NCBI RefSeq assembly: GCF_000152965.1
Contig: NZ_CH902583.1
Span: 2,487,892-2,551,891 of the forward strand
Direction of reading: 5' to 3'
DNA length: 64,000 bases
DNA from: Roseobacter sp. MED193
GTDB taxonomy: Bacteria > Pseudomonadota > Alphaproteobacteria > Rhodobacterales > Rhodobacteraceae
This document shows, in pieces, positions 1 to 8,617 of this stretch. The number at the start of each line of letters is the position of its first letter. Within the stretch, counting starts at the first letter, position 1. The notes under the pieces were generated by a model. It did no database searches and was not told the DNA's origin. It worked only from the letters and a program-made list of their open reading frames with translations. Made by a program: the position numbers and the translations under genes.

Positions 1-1
1 G

Positions 2-124
2 GGCAAGGCGGCGCTGAAGGCGGTATTCAGCACTTGGATCCGCCGGATCTTGGCTCTGTGTTTCATCATCTATGGGGTGCTTCTGGGGGCCAGCAGCGCG
101 CCGCAAGTGGAGGTCATGCGATGA
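2..124 (+). CDS. C-terminal fragment of a membrane protein, possibly LysE-family exporter (cut by window edge)
   Basis: An open frame enters at the left edge and ends in TGA at 122-124. About 40 residues are visible. They contain a hydrophobic segment after two arginines (RRILALCFIIYGVLLGA), which is how the last helix of LysE/RhtB amino-acid exporters usually looks. The stop overlaps the next gene's start by ATGA (121-124), the coupling style seen throughout this window, so I take it as a real gene end. The family call rests on the one helix only. A different small membrane transporter is equally possible. Confidence 0.5.
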   Translation, partial: GKAALKAVFSTWIRRILALCFIIYGVLLGASSAPQVEVMR

Positions 125-504
125 CGACTCATGTCACCAGAGGTTCCTGCCTGTGCGGGGACATCCGTTTTGAGACTGAGGCAGAACCTCAGGGGGCCTC
201 AATGTGTCATTGTGGTCAGTGCCGTAAGCAATCCGGCGGGATCTGGTCCTCTGCCTATGTGAAAGACACGGAGCTGACCATTAGCGGCGCGGTGAGTTGG
301 TTTGAGGCGAGCCTGCAGGCCAAACGCGGCTTTTGTGCGCGCTGCGGGTCTTACCTGTTCTGGAAAGCCCATGATGAAGACACCACAAGTTTTGCCCTCG
401 GCGCGGTGGAAGCGCCTACCGGGTTGAGAATCGAGAAACATATCTTTGTGCGCGACAAAGGCGATTTCTACGAGATCGCCGATGGCGTTTTGCAAAAAGA
501 CTAA
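121..504 (+). CDS. GFA-family (glutathione-dependent formaldehyde-activating / CENP-V-like) protein
   Basis: The 127-residue protein shows the GFA zinc-binding pattern: SCLCGDIRF near the N-terminus, CHCGQCRKQSG with its three cysteines, and FCARCGSYLFW in the second half. I use the ATG at 121, seven bases after GGAGG at 109-113. A longer frame reaches back to 34, but it lacks family sequence and would overlap the upstream gene. Gfa itself catalyses S-hydroxymethylglutathione formation, although many family members have unknown reactions. It lies 15 bases before an FAD oxidoreductase that may release formaldehyde by N-demethylation, so a role in handling that formaldehyde is plausible but inferred. 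Confidence 0.85.
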   Translation: MTTHVTRGSCLCGDIRFETEAEPQGASMCHCGQCRKQSGGIWSSAYVKDTELTISGAVSWFEASLQAKRGFCARCGSYLFWKAHDEDTTSFALGAVEAPTGLRIEKHIFVRDKGDFYEIADGVLQKD

Positions 505-519
505 GGCTAGGGAGCAAAC

Positions 520-2967
520 ATGTCTGATTTTCCAACCAAGGCCCGTGTGGTCATTATCGGCGGCGGTGTGATTGGCGCCTCTAGCCTCTACCATCTGGCC
601 AAGAAGGGCTGGAGTGATTGTGTGCTTCTGGAGAAGAACGAGCTGACCGCCGGGTCCACCTGGCATGCGGCGGGCAATGTGCCGACCTTTTCCACCTCTT
701 GGTCGATCATGAATATGCAGCGCTATTCGACCGAGCTCTATGCCCGTCTGGGTGAAGAGGTGGATTATCCGATGAATTATCACCAGACCGGGTCGATCCG
801 TCTGGCGCATAGCAAGGAGCGGATGCAGGAGTTTGAACGCGCCTGCTCGATGGGCCGGTACCAGGGTATCGAGATGGAGATCTGGACGCCGGAACAGGCC
901 AAGGCGCATTATCCGTTTCTAGAGACCCATGATCTGGAAGGCGTGCTCTGGGATCCCACGGATGGTGATATCGACCCAGCGCAGGTGACTCAGGCCTTGG
1001 CCAAAGGCGCGCGCGATATGGGCCAAAAGATCATTCGTTTCTGTCCTGCGACGGGTGTCACCCAGAACGAAGACAAGACCTGGATCGTCCATACCGACAA
1101 AGGCGATATCGTATGTGACTATGTGGTCAATGCCGCCGGTTATTATGCCCAGCGGGTTGGTGAGATGTTCAAGCCCTTTGGCGGTCGTACCGTGCCGATG
1201 ATGGTGATGTCGCACCAGTATCTGCTGACCGAGCAGATCAGCGAGATCGAAGCCCATGTCAAACAGACGGGTAAGAAACTGCCGCTGATCCGCGATGTGG
1301 ATGTGTCCTATTATCTGCGCCAGGAAAAGAATGGCTACAACCTTGGCCCCTATGAGCCCAATTGCCGGGGCCACTGGATGTCTGAGGATGACCAGATGCC
1401 CGATGATTTCTCTTTCCAGCTTTGGCAGGATGATTTGGACCGTATTGAGGATATCGTCACCGATGCGATGGAGCGGGTGCCGCTGATGGCTTCTTCTGGC
1501 GTGTCGAGCGTGATCAACGGCCCGATCCCCTATGCCCCCGATGGCCTGCCATTGCTTGGACCAATGCCGGGTGTCGACAACGCCTTTGAGGCCTGCGTCT
1601 TTACCTTTGGTATCGCTCAGGGTGGTGGCGCTGGTAAAGTTCTGGCGGAATGGATTGTGGATGGTCAGACTGAATGGGACATGTGGTCGGTCGATCCGCG
1701 CCGCTACACCGACTATACCGATCAGGACTATTGCGACCAGAAGGGTATGGAGGTCTACGGCAACGAATATGCCATGCATTTCCCACATCACGAATGGCCC
1801 GCCGCGCGCGACAAGAAGGTCAGTCAGGTGCATGACCAGATCAAGGAGCTGGGCGGTCAGATGGGCGCCTACAACGGTTGGGAGCGCGCCAACTGGTTCG
1901 CTAAGGAGGGTGATGACACCTCCGAAGAAGCCACTCATACCTGGGGGCGTTCTGGCCCCTGGCAGATCCGCATCAAGGAAGAATGTGAAGCGGTGCGTGA
2001 CGGTGTTGGCGTTCTCGACCTGCCGGGCTTCTCGCGCTTCAATCTGGAAGGCGCGGGCGCGGCCGAGTTCCTGCGCGGTCTGGTGACTGGTGCTCTGCCC
2101 AAGGTGGGCCGGATGAATCTGGTCTATTTCTCGGACACACGTGGCCGTATCCTGACTGAGATGTCATGTGTGCGCCACGGCGAAGACCATTTCACCATGA
2201 TCACTGCAGGCTCGGCCCAGTGGCATGACTTTGAAGTGCTGAGAAAGGCACTGCCTGCAGGGCTTTCGCTGACCGACCACACCACAGAATTTGCCACCAT
2301 GATCGTCACGGGCCCAAAATCGCGGGAGCTGTTTGCCGGGATCTCCGACGCTGATCTGTCCCTTGGTTGGCTCACTCACCAAAGCGCTACAGTGGCCGGT
2401 AAACCTGCCTTTCTGGCGCGGGTGTCCTACGCGGGCGAGCTGGGTTGGGAGGTGCATTGCGCCAACGAAGCCCAGCCGGAAATCTATGCAGCATTGATTT
2501 CTGGCGGTGCCAAACCCTTTGGCATGTATGCGCTGAACTCCTTGCGGATCGAGAAAGGCTACCGCACCTGGAAAGGGGATCTTTCGACCGATTTCACGAT
2601 GCTCGAAGGCGGTCTTGGCCGGTTCGTCAAACTCGACAAGCCACAGGATTTCCCCGGCAAGGCAGCAATCCAGAACGAGATGCAGCAGGGGCCCAAAAAG
2701 ACCTTTGTGACTATGATCGTCGAGGCCGGTGATGCGGATGCGCCTTATATGTCCTGTATTTGGAAAGAGGGCGAGATTGTGGGCGAGACCACCTCTGGTG
2801 ACTACGGCTACCGGGTTGATGCCTCAATCGCGCTGGGCACCCTGCGCAGTGATCTGGCGGTGCCAGGAACCGAAGTTGAGGTCGAAATCTACGGCGAAAA
2901 ACTCCGCGCCGTTGTCCAGGAAGACCAACCCCTATGGGATCCAAGCAACATACGCTTGCGCGCCTGA
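520..2967 (+). CDS. FAD-dependent oxidoreductase with C-terminal GcvT domains (dimethylglycine/sarcosine dehydrogenase-like), paralogue 1
   Basis: The 815-residue protein starts after GGGAG. It has a DAO-type FAD domain (dinucleotide motif GGGVIG at residues 14-19) to about residue 400, then glycine-cleavage T-type folate-binding domains to the end. TWHAAG places a histidine at residue 49. In mitochondrial dimethylglycine and sarcosine dehydrogenases the equivalent histidine carries covalent FAD. Such enzymes oxidatively demethylate N-methyl amines and pass the one-carbon unit to tetrahydrofolate. The stretch just after the FAD histidine (NVPTFSTSWSIMN) differs clearly from the paralogue at 6104, which suggests another substrate. 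The neighbours are a homocysteine methyltransferase and a GbdR-like regulator. The exact substrate is not determinable from sequence. Confidence 0.85.
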   Translation: MSDFPTKARVVIIGGGVIGASSLYHLAKKGWSDCVLLEKNELTAGSTWHAAGNVPTFSTSWSIMNMQRYSTELYARLGEEVDYPMNYHQTGSIRLAHSKERMQEFERACSMGRYQGIEMEIWTPEQAKAHYPFLETHDLEGVLWDPTDGDIDPAQVTQALAKGARDMGQKIIRFCPATGVTQNEDKTWIVHTDKGDIVCDYVVNAAGYYAQRVGEMFKPFGGRTVPMMVMSHQYLLTEQISEIEAHVKQTGKKLPLIRDVDVSYYLRQEKNGYNLGPYEPNCRGHWMSEDDQMPDDFSFQLWQDDLDRIEDIVTDAMERVPLMASSGVSSVINGPIPYAPDGLPLLGPMPGVDNAFEACVFTFGIAQGGGAGKVLAEWIVDGQTEWDMWSVDPRRYTDYTDQDYCDQKGMEVYGNEYAMHFPHHEWPAARDKKVSQVHDQIKELGGQMGAYNGWERANWFAKEGDDTSEEATHTWGRSGPWQIRIKEECEAVRDGVGVLDLPGFSRFNLEGAGAAEFLRGLVTGALPKVGRMNLVYFSDTRGRILTEMSCVRHGEDHFTMITAGSAQWHDFEVLRKALPAGLSLTDHTTEFATMIVTGPKSRELFAGISDADLSLGWLTHQSATVAGKPAFLARVSYAGELGWEVHCANEAQPEIYAALISGGAKPFGMYALNSLRIEKGYRTWKGDLSTDFTMLEGGLGRFVKLDKPQDFPGKAAIQNEMQQGPKKTFVTMIVEAGDADAPYMSCIWKEGEIVGETTSGDYGYRVDASIALGTLRSDLAVPGTEVEVEIYGEKLRAVVQEDQPLWDPSNIRLRA

Positions 2968-3022
2968 GCGTAAGACGTCCAAGCCTGTAGCGGGCCAATC
3001 CCGTGACCTGAGAGGAAAAACC

Positions 3023-4072
3023 ATGACTGATCGCATGCAGGGGGTCTACCTCATGGGCCACGGTGGGCCGGACAGGCTGGAGTTCCGCGAAGATATTCCT
3101 GTTCCGGTGCCTGGGCCGGGGCAGGTGCTGATCCGGGTCACGGCGGCCGGGGTCAACAATACCGATATCAACACCCGCATTGGTTGGTACTCCCCTGAGG
3201 TCACTGGCGCTACCGATGAGGTTACGCAGCAGGTCGAGGCTGGCGGCCATGCCGGTGCGCTGGGCTTTCCGCGCATTCAGGGGGGGGATCTATGCGGTGT
3301 TGTGCGGGCCTTAGGGGAAGGCGTCAGCCAGTTTGAAATCGGCAGCCGTGTCACATGTCCGGTAAACCTGCCCCGTGCCCGCCCTGGTGCTCCCATGGGC
3401 TATATCGCTATTGGGTCTGAGATCGACGGGGCCTTTGCGCAGTTCTGCCTGATGGATGTGGACGATCTTTATGATGTCAGCGCGTCACCACTGAGCGATG
3501 TAGAGATTGCGGCCATTCCCTGTGCCTTTGGCACCGCCGAAGGCCTGTTAGCGCGCGCGGGCGTCACGGCTGGTCAAGAGGTGTTGATCACTGGCGCTTC
3601 TGGCGGCGTTGGCCTGGCGGCGGTGCAACTGGCCAGTCTGCGTGGTGCCACCGTCACAGCGTTGACAAGCGCGACTAAGGCTGCGGCAGTTCGAAGCCAG
3701 GGAGCCGTCGTTACATTGGAGCGGGATGCAGCGCTCCCCAGGGATCACTTTGATGTGGTGATTGACATCGTTGGAGGCTCTGGTTGGGGTGACCTCATTC
3801 TGGCGCTGAGGCCTGGCGGACACTACGCAGTCGCGGGTGCAATTGCGGGGCCTATGGTGGCAGCGGATCTGCGTGACATCTACCTGCGAGATATAACGAT
3901 TCATGGCTGTACCTATCAATCACCAGAGAATTTTGGCCGCCTCGTTGCTTTGATCAATGCCGGGAGGATCAAACCCTTGGTGTCCAAAACCTACCCCCTC
4001 CACGACATTGCCATAGCCCAGGAGGCGTTTCAGTCAAAAGCGCTGCCGGGCAAGCTGGTTTTGATCCCATAA
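3023..4072 (+). CDS. Zinc-type alcohol dehydrogenase / quinone oxidoreductase-like MDR protein
   Basis: This 349-residue medium-chain dehydrogenase/reductase has the GroES-like N-terminus (PGPGQVLIRVTAAGVNNTDIN, in part) and a Rossmann domain with GASGGVGLAAVQLA around residue 195, which binds NAD(P). I see none of the usual catalytic zinc cysteines, so a quinone-oxidoreductase or acryloyl-CoA-reductase-like member is more likely than a zinc alcohol dehydrogenase. The start at 3023 follows GAGAGG. The open frame continues upstream to 2729, but that part overlaps the oxidoreductase gene and is not family sequence. It sits 55 bases after the FAD enzyme and 13 before the homocysteine methyltransferase, probably in one operon. 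The substrate is unknown. Confidence 0.8.
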   Translation: MTDRMQGVYLMGHGGPDRLEFREDIPVPVPGPGQVLIRVTAAGVNNTDINTRIGWYSPEVTGATDEVTQQVEAGGHAGALGFPRIQGGDLCGVVRALGEGVSQFEIGSRVTCPVNLPRARPGAPMGYIAIGSEIDGAFAQFCLMDVDDLYDVSASPLSDVEIAAIPCAFGTAEGLLARAGVTAGQEVLITGASGGVGLAAVQLASLRGATVTALTSATKAAAVRSQGAVVTLERDAALPRDHFDVVIDIVGGSGWGDLILALRPGGHYAVAGAIAGPMVAADLRDIYLRDITIHGCTYQSPENFGRLVALINAGRIKPLVSKTYPLHDIAIAQEAFQSKALPGKLVLIP

Positions 4073-4085
4073 TGAGAAGAAGCGC

Positions 4086-4979
4086 ATGCAGATAACCCTG
4101 TTGGATGGCTCGATTGGCCAGGAAATTGTCAAACGATCAGGTGATCGGCCGACGCCTTTGTGGTCGACCTCGGTGATGATAGAGCAACCCGAATTGGTCG
4201 GAGCGGTGCACGGTGACTATTTTACTGTTGGGGCCACCGTTGCCACGACCAATACCTATGCGGTGCATCGTGACCGTTTGGTGCGGGCTGGGATGGAAGA
4301 CCGCTTTGAAGAATTGCTTGAAGTCGCCATGAGGCAGGCCGAAATGGCTCGCGATGCCCATGGATCGGGCCGCATCGCCGCAGCGCTGGGACCCATCGGT
4401 GCCAGCTACCGTCCGGATCTTGATATACCGCTGGAAAAGGCAAAAACGCTATTCTCGGAACTGGTCCGTCTGATGGAGCCCAAGGCCGATCTTTTTTTGC
4501 TTGAAACAGTTTCTTCCGTTGATCACGCCCGCGGCGCTTTGATGGGCTGTGCGGAGACCGAAAAACCTGTCTGGTTGGCGGTCTCTGTGAACGATGACGA
4601 CGGCAGGCTGTTGCGTTCTGGTGAACCCGTGCAGGATCTGGCGCCAGTGATCGAAGAGTTCCAGCCCGCTGCTGTGTTGATCAACTGTTCCCGCCCAGAG
4701 GCGATTGCTGCCGGGTTGCAGATCATCAAGGGCTTTGGCCGCCGGTTTGGCGCCTACGCTAATGGGTTTACCGGTATTACCGAGGGCTTTCTGGATGAGG
4801 CACCAACCGTAGAGGCCCTGGAGCAGCGGCGCGACTTGGGACCGGTAGAATATGCTGCGTTTGTTATGGGGTGGGTTGCAGGAGGGGCCTCCATTGTAGG
4901 CGGCTGTTGCGAAGTAGGCCCTGCGCATATCGCTGAGGTGGCGCGCCAACTGCGCGAGGCGGGGCACGAAATCATCTGA
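4086..4979 (+). CDS. Homocysteine S-methyltransferase family protein (betaine-homocysteine methyltransferase-like)
   Basis: The 297-residue protein covers the whole zinc-dependent homocysteine methyltransferase barrel: LLDGSIG at the start, the first zinc ligand in VLINCSRPE (Cys201), and GGCC (Cys274, Cys275) for the other two. Family members move a methyl group from betaine, S-methylmethionine or similar donors to homocysteine. Between two dimethylglycine-dehydrogenase-like genes, betaine is an attractive donor because BHMT produces dimethylglycine, but DMSP-like or other donors cannot be excluded. The gene starts 13 bases after the dehydrogenase stop and is co-directional with the regulator that follows. 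Confidence 0.85.
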   Translation: MQITLLDGSIGQEIVKRSGDRPTPLWSTSVMIEQPELVGAVHGDYFTVGATVATTNTYAVHRDRLVRAGMEDRFEELLEVAMRQAEMARDAHGSGRIAAALGPIGASYRPDLDIPLEKAKTLFSELVRLMEPKADLFLLETVSSVDHARGALMGCAETEKPVWLAVSVNDDDGRLLRSGEPVQDLAPVIEEFQPAAVLINCSRPEAIAAGLQIIKGFGRRFGAYANGFTGITEGFLDEAPTVEALEQRRDLGPVEYAAFVMGWVAGGASIVGGCCEVGPAHIAEVARQLREAGHEII

Positions 4980-5009
4980 CCAGTGATCTGGCATAAGGGG
5001 TGGCGTTAC

Positions 5010-6017
5010 ATGGCGAAGAAAACTACGACAAGCCTCTTGGCTTCACCGTCCCCCAGTTGGACGGTGGATATTCTGGTGTGCGAAGGTTTTGTGCTGACGG
5101 AAATGTCCGCTGTTGTGGATACCCTGCGCATTGCCAACCGGGTGCTCGCCCAACCGCCGTTTCGAATATACTTCCGCTCGGCACAGGGAGGGCAGCTGTC
5201 CTGTCGGGCGGGGCTCCTGGTGGAAACCACGCCCTATGTGGATCGTCCAGATGCGGATTTTGCCTTCGTACTGGGCAATACAGATCCAGATCATCCGGGC
5301 CTCTCGCTGGGGCGGGTGATTAAAAGCTACACCAACCGGGGAGCGCGGGTCTACCTGCTGGCGGAGGCGGCGGCACGTTATCTGAAGGACCAGGGGCGAG
5401 CCGGGGCAACGCATTGGGAAAACGCGGCTCTGCTGCGGGAACGCCAAGGGTTGTTTGAGGCCAGCCATGCTTTGGCAAGTGAAGATGGTCCGGTCATTAC
5501 CTGTGCCGGAATGGGGGCGACCACTGACATTGTGCTGGCACTGATTGGGCGGCTCACCTCGGCGGCGGCGCAGTTAAGTGTGGCCAATATCATGCTGCAT
5601 GAACAGGTGCGCGACTATTCCTCACTACAACCCTTTGCCGGTGCCAAACCCACGATCACCGGCGATCGGGATCTGGATCAAGCGATCCGCCTGATGCAGG
5701 CCAATATCGAAGAGCCAATGCCTATTGGCGAGATCGTGGCCGAGCTCGGTATTTCGACCCGCTCGTTGGAGCGTAAGTTCAAGACCTATCTTGCCACCAC
5801 CCCCAATGGTTTTTACCGAGAGATGCGGCTTAACAAGGCGAATAATCTGTTGTTGAACACCACTATGAGCGTGCGTGAAATTGGCCTCGCTTGTGGATTT
5901 CAGAACGGGTTCTCCACGCTTTACAAATCTATCTTTGGAATCACGCCTTTTGCTCTGCGCAAACGTCGTCGCCTGGGCGGAGACCCGTCGATTGATTTCT
6001 TGAACGCCGGAGAATAG
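5010..6017 (+). CDS. GlxA/GbdR-type transcriptional regulator (DJ-1/PfpI-like domain + AraC helix-turn-helix)
   Basis: The 335-residue protein has an N-terminal glutamine-amidotransferase-like (DJ-1/PfpI) domain at about 20-190, from VDILVCEGFVLTEMSAVVD, and two AraC helix-turn-helix units at the end (ELGISTRSLERKF, then IGLACGFQNGFSTLY). This architecture is shared with Pseudomonas GbdR, CdhR and SouR, which control betaine, carnitine and sarcosine catabolism. I prefer the ATG at 5010, nine bases after AAGGGG, to a GTG at 4983 that has no ribosome site. Lying between two dimethylglycine-dehydrogenase-like genes, it probably activates this cluster in response to a methylated amine. The ligand is inferred. 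Confidence 0.85.
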   Translation: MAKKTTTSLLASPSPSWTVDILVCEGFVLTEMSAVVDTLRIANRVLAQPPFRIYFRSAQGGQLSCRAGLLVETTPYVDRPDADFAFVLGNTDPDHPGLSLGRVIKSYTNRGARVYLLAEAAARYLKDQGRAGATHWENAALLRERQGLFEASHALASEDGPVITCAGMGATTDIVLALIGRLTSAAAQLSVANIMLHEQVRDYSSLQPFAGAKPTITGDRDLDQAIRLMQANIEEPMPIGEIVAELGISTRSLERKFKTYLATTPNGFYREMRLNKANNLLLNTTMSVREIGLACGFQNGFSTLYKSIFGITPFALRKRRRLGGDPSIDFLNAGE

Positions 6018-6103
6018 CCGGCGATATTTGACGTTTTTGGCACCTTTTTTGACGCCTGATCATGATAAATGGAGGGGAATTCAAGTTCTTTCGGAGTGCT
6101 GAC

Positions 6104-8554
6104 ATGAGCGAACTTCCTTCCCAGGCCCGTGTGGTCATTATCGGCGGCGGCGTTATTGGCTGCTCGGTTGCTTACCATCTGACCAAGCTGGGCTGGAAGG
6201 ATGTGGTGCTCTTGGAGCGCAAGCAGCTCACCTCGGGCACCACCTGGCATGCCGCCGGGCTGATCGCCCAGTTGCGCGCCACCGCCAATATGACGAAATT
6301 GGCAAAATACTCCCAAGAGCTCTATGGCGCGCTGGAAGCGGAAACCGGTGTGGCGACAGGGTTCAAGCGCTGCGGTTCAATCACCGTGGCCCTAACCGAA
6401 GAGCGCCGCGAAGAGATCTTCCGTCAGGCCGGTATGGCGCGGGCCTTTGGTGTCGAAGTGGAAGAGATCTCCCCGCAAGAGGTGAAGGCAAAATACGAAC
6501 ACCTGAACATTGGCGATGTGAAGGCCGGGGTCTGGCTGCCCAAGGATGGTCAGGGGGATCCTGCCAATATCGCCTTGGCCCTGGCCAAGGGCGCGCGTCA
6601 GCGTGGGGCGCTGGTCAAGGAACGGATCAAGGTCACAGGCCTGTCCAAGGACGGTCGCCGGGTGACGGGAGTTGATTGGGTCAGTGACGATGGTGCGGCT
6701 CAGGGCCATATGGCGGCTGACATGGTGGTGAACTGCGCCGGCATGTGGGGTCACGAAGTTGGCCGCATGGCGGGGGTCAACGTGCCGCTGCATGCCTGTG
6801 AGCATTTCTATATCGTGACTGAGGCCATTAAGGGTCTGACCCAAATGCCCGTGTTGCGGGTGCCCGATGAATGCGCCTATTACAAGGAAGACGCGGGAAA
6901 GATGTTGTTGGGGGCCTTTGAACCCAATGCCAAACCCTGGGCGATGAAGGGCATTCCTGACAGCTTTGAATTCGATCAGCTGCCGGAAGATTTTGACCAC
7001 TTTGAGCCCATTCTGGAAAACGCCTGCAACCGGATGCCAATGCTGGCCGAGGCGGGGATCCACACCTTCTTTAACGGGCCCGAGAGCTTTACCCCCGATG
7101 ATGCCTATCATCTGGGTCTGGCGCCCGAGATGGATAATTTCTGGGTGGCCGCCGGGTTCAACTCAATCGGTATCCAATCCGCAGGTGGTGCGGGCATGGC
7201 GCTGGCGCAGTGGATGGACGAGGGGCAGAAACCCTTTGATCTCGGCGATGTGGACATTTCCCGTATGCAGCCGTTCCAAGGCAACAAACACTACCTGTTT
7301 GAGCGGTCCAAAGAGACGCTGGGGCTGCTTTATGCTGACCATTTCCCCTATCGCCAAAAGGCCACCGCGCGCGGTGTGCGGCGTACACCTTTCCACCATC
7401 ACCTGCTGGAGCAGGGCGCGGTCATGGGCGAGCTGGGCGGCTGGGAACGCGCCAACTGGTTTGCCAATGAAGGCCAAGAGCGCGAATACAAATACAGCTG
7501 GAAACGCCAGAACTGGTTTGAAAACTCGGCCGCCGAGCACCGTGCTGTGCGCGAAAATGTCGGCATGTATGATATGTCGTCCTTCGGTAAGCTGCGGGTG
7601 GAAGGGCCAGATGCCGAGGCTTTCCTAAACTATATCTGCGGTGCCAACCTCTCTGTGCCGGTGGGCAAGATCGTCTATACCCAGTTCCTGAACCCGCGCG
7701 GTGGCATCGAAGCGGATGTCACCGTCACCCGGATGAGCGAGACCGCCTATCTGGTGGTGACCCCGGCGATCACTCGTCTGGCGGACCAGACCTGGATGAT
7801 GCGCCATGTGGGTGATTTCCGCGTGGTGATCACCGATGTGACCGCTGGCGAGGGTGTTCTGGCAGTGATGGGTCCCAATGCGCGCAAACTGCTGGAAAAG
7901 GTCTCGCCCAATGACTTTTCCAATGATGTGAACCCCTTTGGCACCGCCCAGGAGATTGAGCTGGGCATGGGGCTGGCGCGGGTGCACCGGGTGACCTACG
8001 TGGGAGAACTCGGCTGGGAGATCTATATGAGCTCGGACATGGCGGGGCATGCCTTTGAGACCCTGCATGAGGCGGGGCAGGACATGGGGCTAAAGCTCTG
8101 CGGCATGCATATGATGGACAGCTGCCGGATCGAGAAAGGTTTCCGCCACTTTGGTCATGACATCACCTGCGAGGACCATGTGATCGACGCAGGTCTTGGC
8201 TTTGCAGTCAAAACCGATAAGCCGGACTTTATCGGTCGCGATGCTGTACTGGCGCGCAAGGAAAGCGGGCCGAAAATGCGGATGATGCAGTTCAAACTCA
8301 CCGATCCCGAGCCGTTGCTCTATCACAACGAGCCGCTGATCCGTGATGGCGAGATTGTTGGCTATATCAGCTCAGGCAACTATGGGCACACATTGGGGGC
8401 GGCCATTGGCATGGGCTATGTGCCTTGCGAGGGCGAAAAGGCCACGGATGTGTTGGGCTCATCCTATGAAATTGAGGTGATGGGCGCACGGGTGCAGGCC
8501 GAGGCCTCATTGAAGCCGATGTACGATCCGAAATCCGAACGGGTGAAAGCCTAA
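6104..8554 (+). CDS. FAD-dependent oxidoreductase with C-terminal GcvT domains (dimethylglycine/sarcosine dehydrogenase-like), paralogue 2
   Basis: At 816 residues it is almost the same length as the gene at 520. It shares the order FAD domain (GGGVIG at 14-19), covalent-FAD histidine (TWHAAG, His49), then folate-binding GcvT domains. The start at 6104 follows CGGAG with seven bases between. An in-frame ATG at 6062 would add residues unlike the paralogue. Its sequence after the histidine (LIAQLRATANMTKLAKYS) is closer to the classic dimethylglycine dehydrogenases than paralogue 1. It follows the GlxA-type regulator by 86 bases and may have its own promoter. Expected role: oxidative N-demethylation feeding methylene-THF. 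Confidence 0.85.
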   Translation: MSELPSQARVVIIGGGVIGCSVAYHLTKLGWKDVVLLERKQLTSGTTWHAAGLIAQLRATANMTKLAKYSQELYGALEAETGVATGFKRCGSITVALTEERREEIFRQAGMARAFGVEVEEISPQEVKAKYEHLNIGDVKAGVWLPKDGQGDPANIALALAKGARQRGALVKERIKVTGLSKDGRRVTGVDWVSDDGAAQGHMAADMVVNCAGMWGHEVGRMAGVNVPLHACEHFYIVTEAIKGLTQMPVLRVPDECAYYKEDAGKMLLGAFEPNAKPWAMKGIPDSFEFDQLPEDFDHFEPILENACNRMPMLAEAGIHTFFNGPESFTPDDAYHLGLAPEMDNFWVAAGFNSIGIQSAGGAGMALAQWMDEGQKPFDLGDVDISRMQPFQGNKHYLFERSKETLGLLYADHFPYRQKATARGVRRTPFHHHLLEQGAVMGELGGWERANWFANEGQEREYKYSWKRQNWFENSAAEHRAVRENVGMYDMSSFGKLRVEGPDAEAFLNYICGANLSVPVGKIVYTQFLNPRGGIEADVTVTRMSETAYLVVTPAITRLADQTWMMRHVGDFRVVITDVTAGEGVLAVMGPNARKLLEKVSPNDFSNDVNPFGTAQEIELGMGLARVHRVTYVGELGWEIYMSSDMAGHAFETLHEAGQDMGLKLCGMHMMDSCRIEKGFRHFGHDITCEDHVIDAGLGFAVKTDKPDFIGRDAVLARKESGPKMRMMQFKLTDPEPLLYHNEPLIRDGEIVGYISSGNYGHTLGAAIGMGYVPCEGEKATDVLGSSYEIEVMGARVQAEASLKPMYDPKSERVKA

Positions 8555-8564
8555 GAAGATCTTT

Positions 8565-8604
8565 GGTGGAGACCGTGGCCATGTAAAGACCTGCGTTCTC
8601 CACC
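8565..8604. terminator. Possible hairpin between convergent genes
   Basis: GGTGGAGA at 8565-8572 pairs perfectly with TCTCCACC at 8597-8604, leaving a 24-base loop. It lies between the convergent ends of the oxidoreductase and the hydrolase-like gene. The loop is long and there is no strong T run, so the terminator call is weak. Confidence 0.3.
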
Positions 8605-8617
8605 GGCGATCCCAGGG

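Noticed and set aside
919-1938. 339-residue frame antisense to the first oxidoreductase
   Set aside because: It mirrors the codon bias of the real gene, has His-rich low-complexity translation and no family motif or ribosome site.
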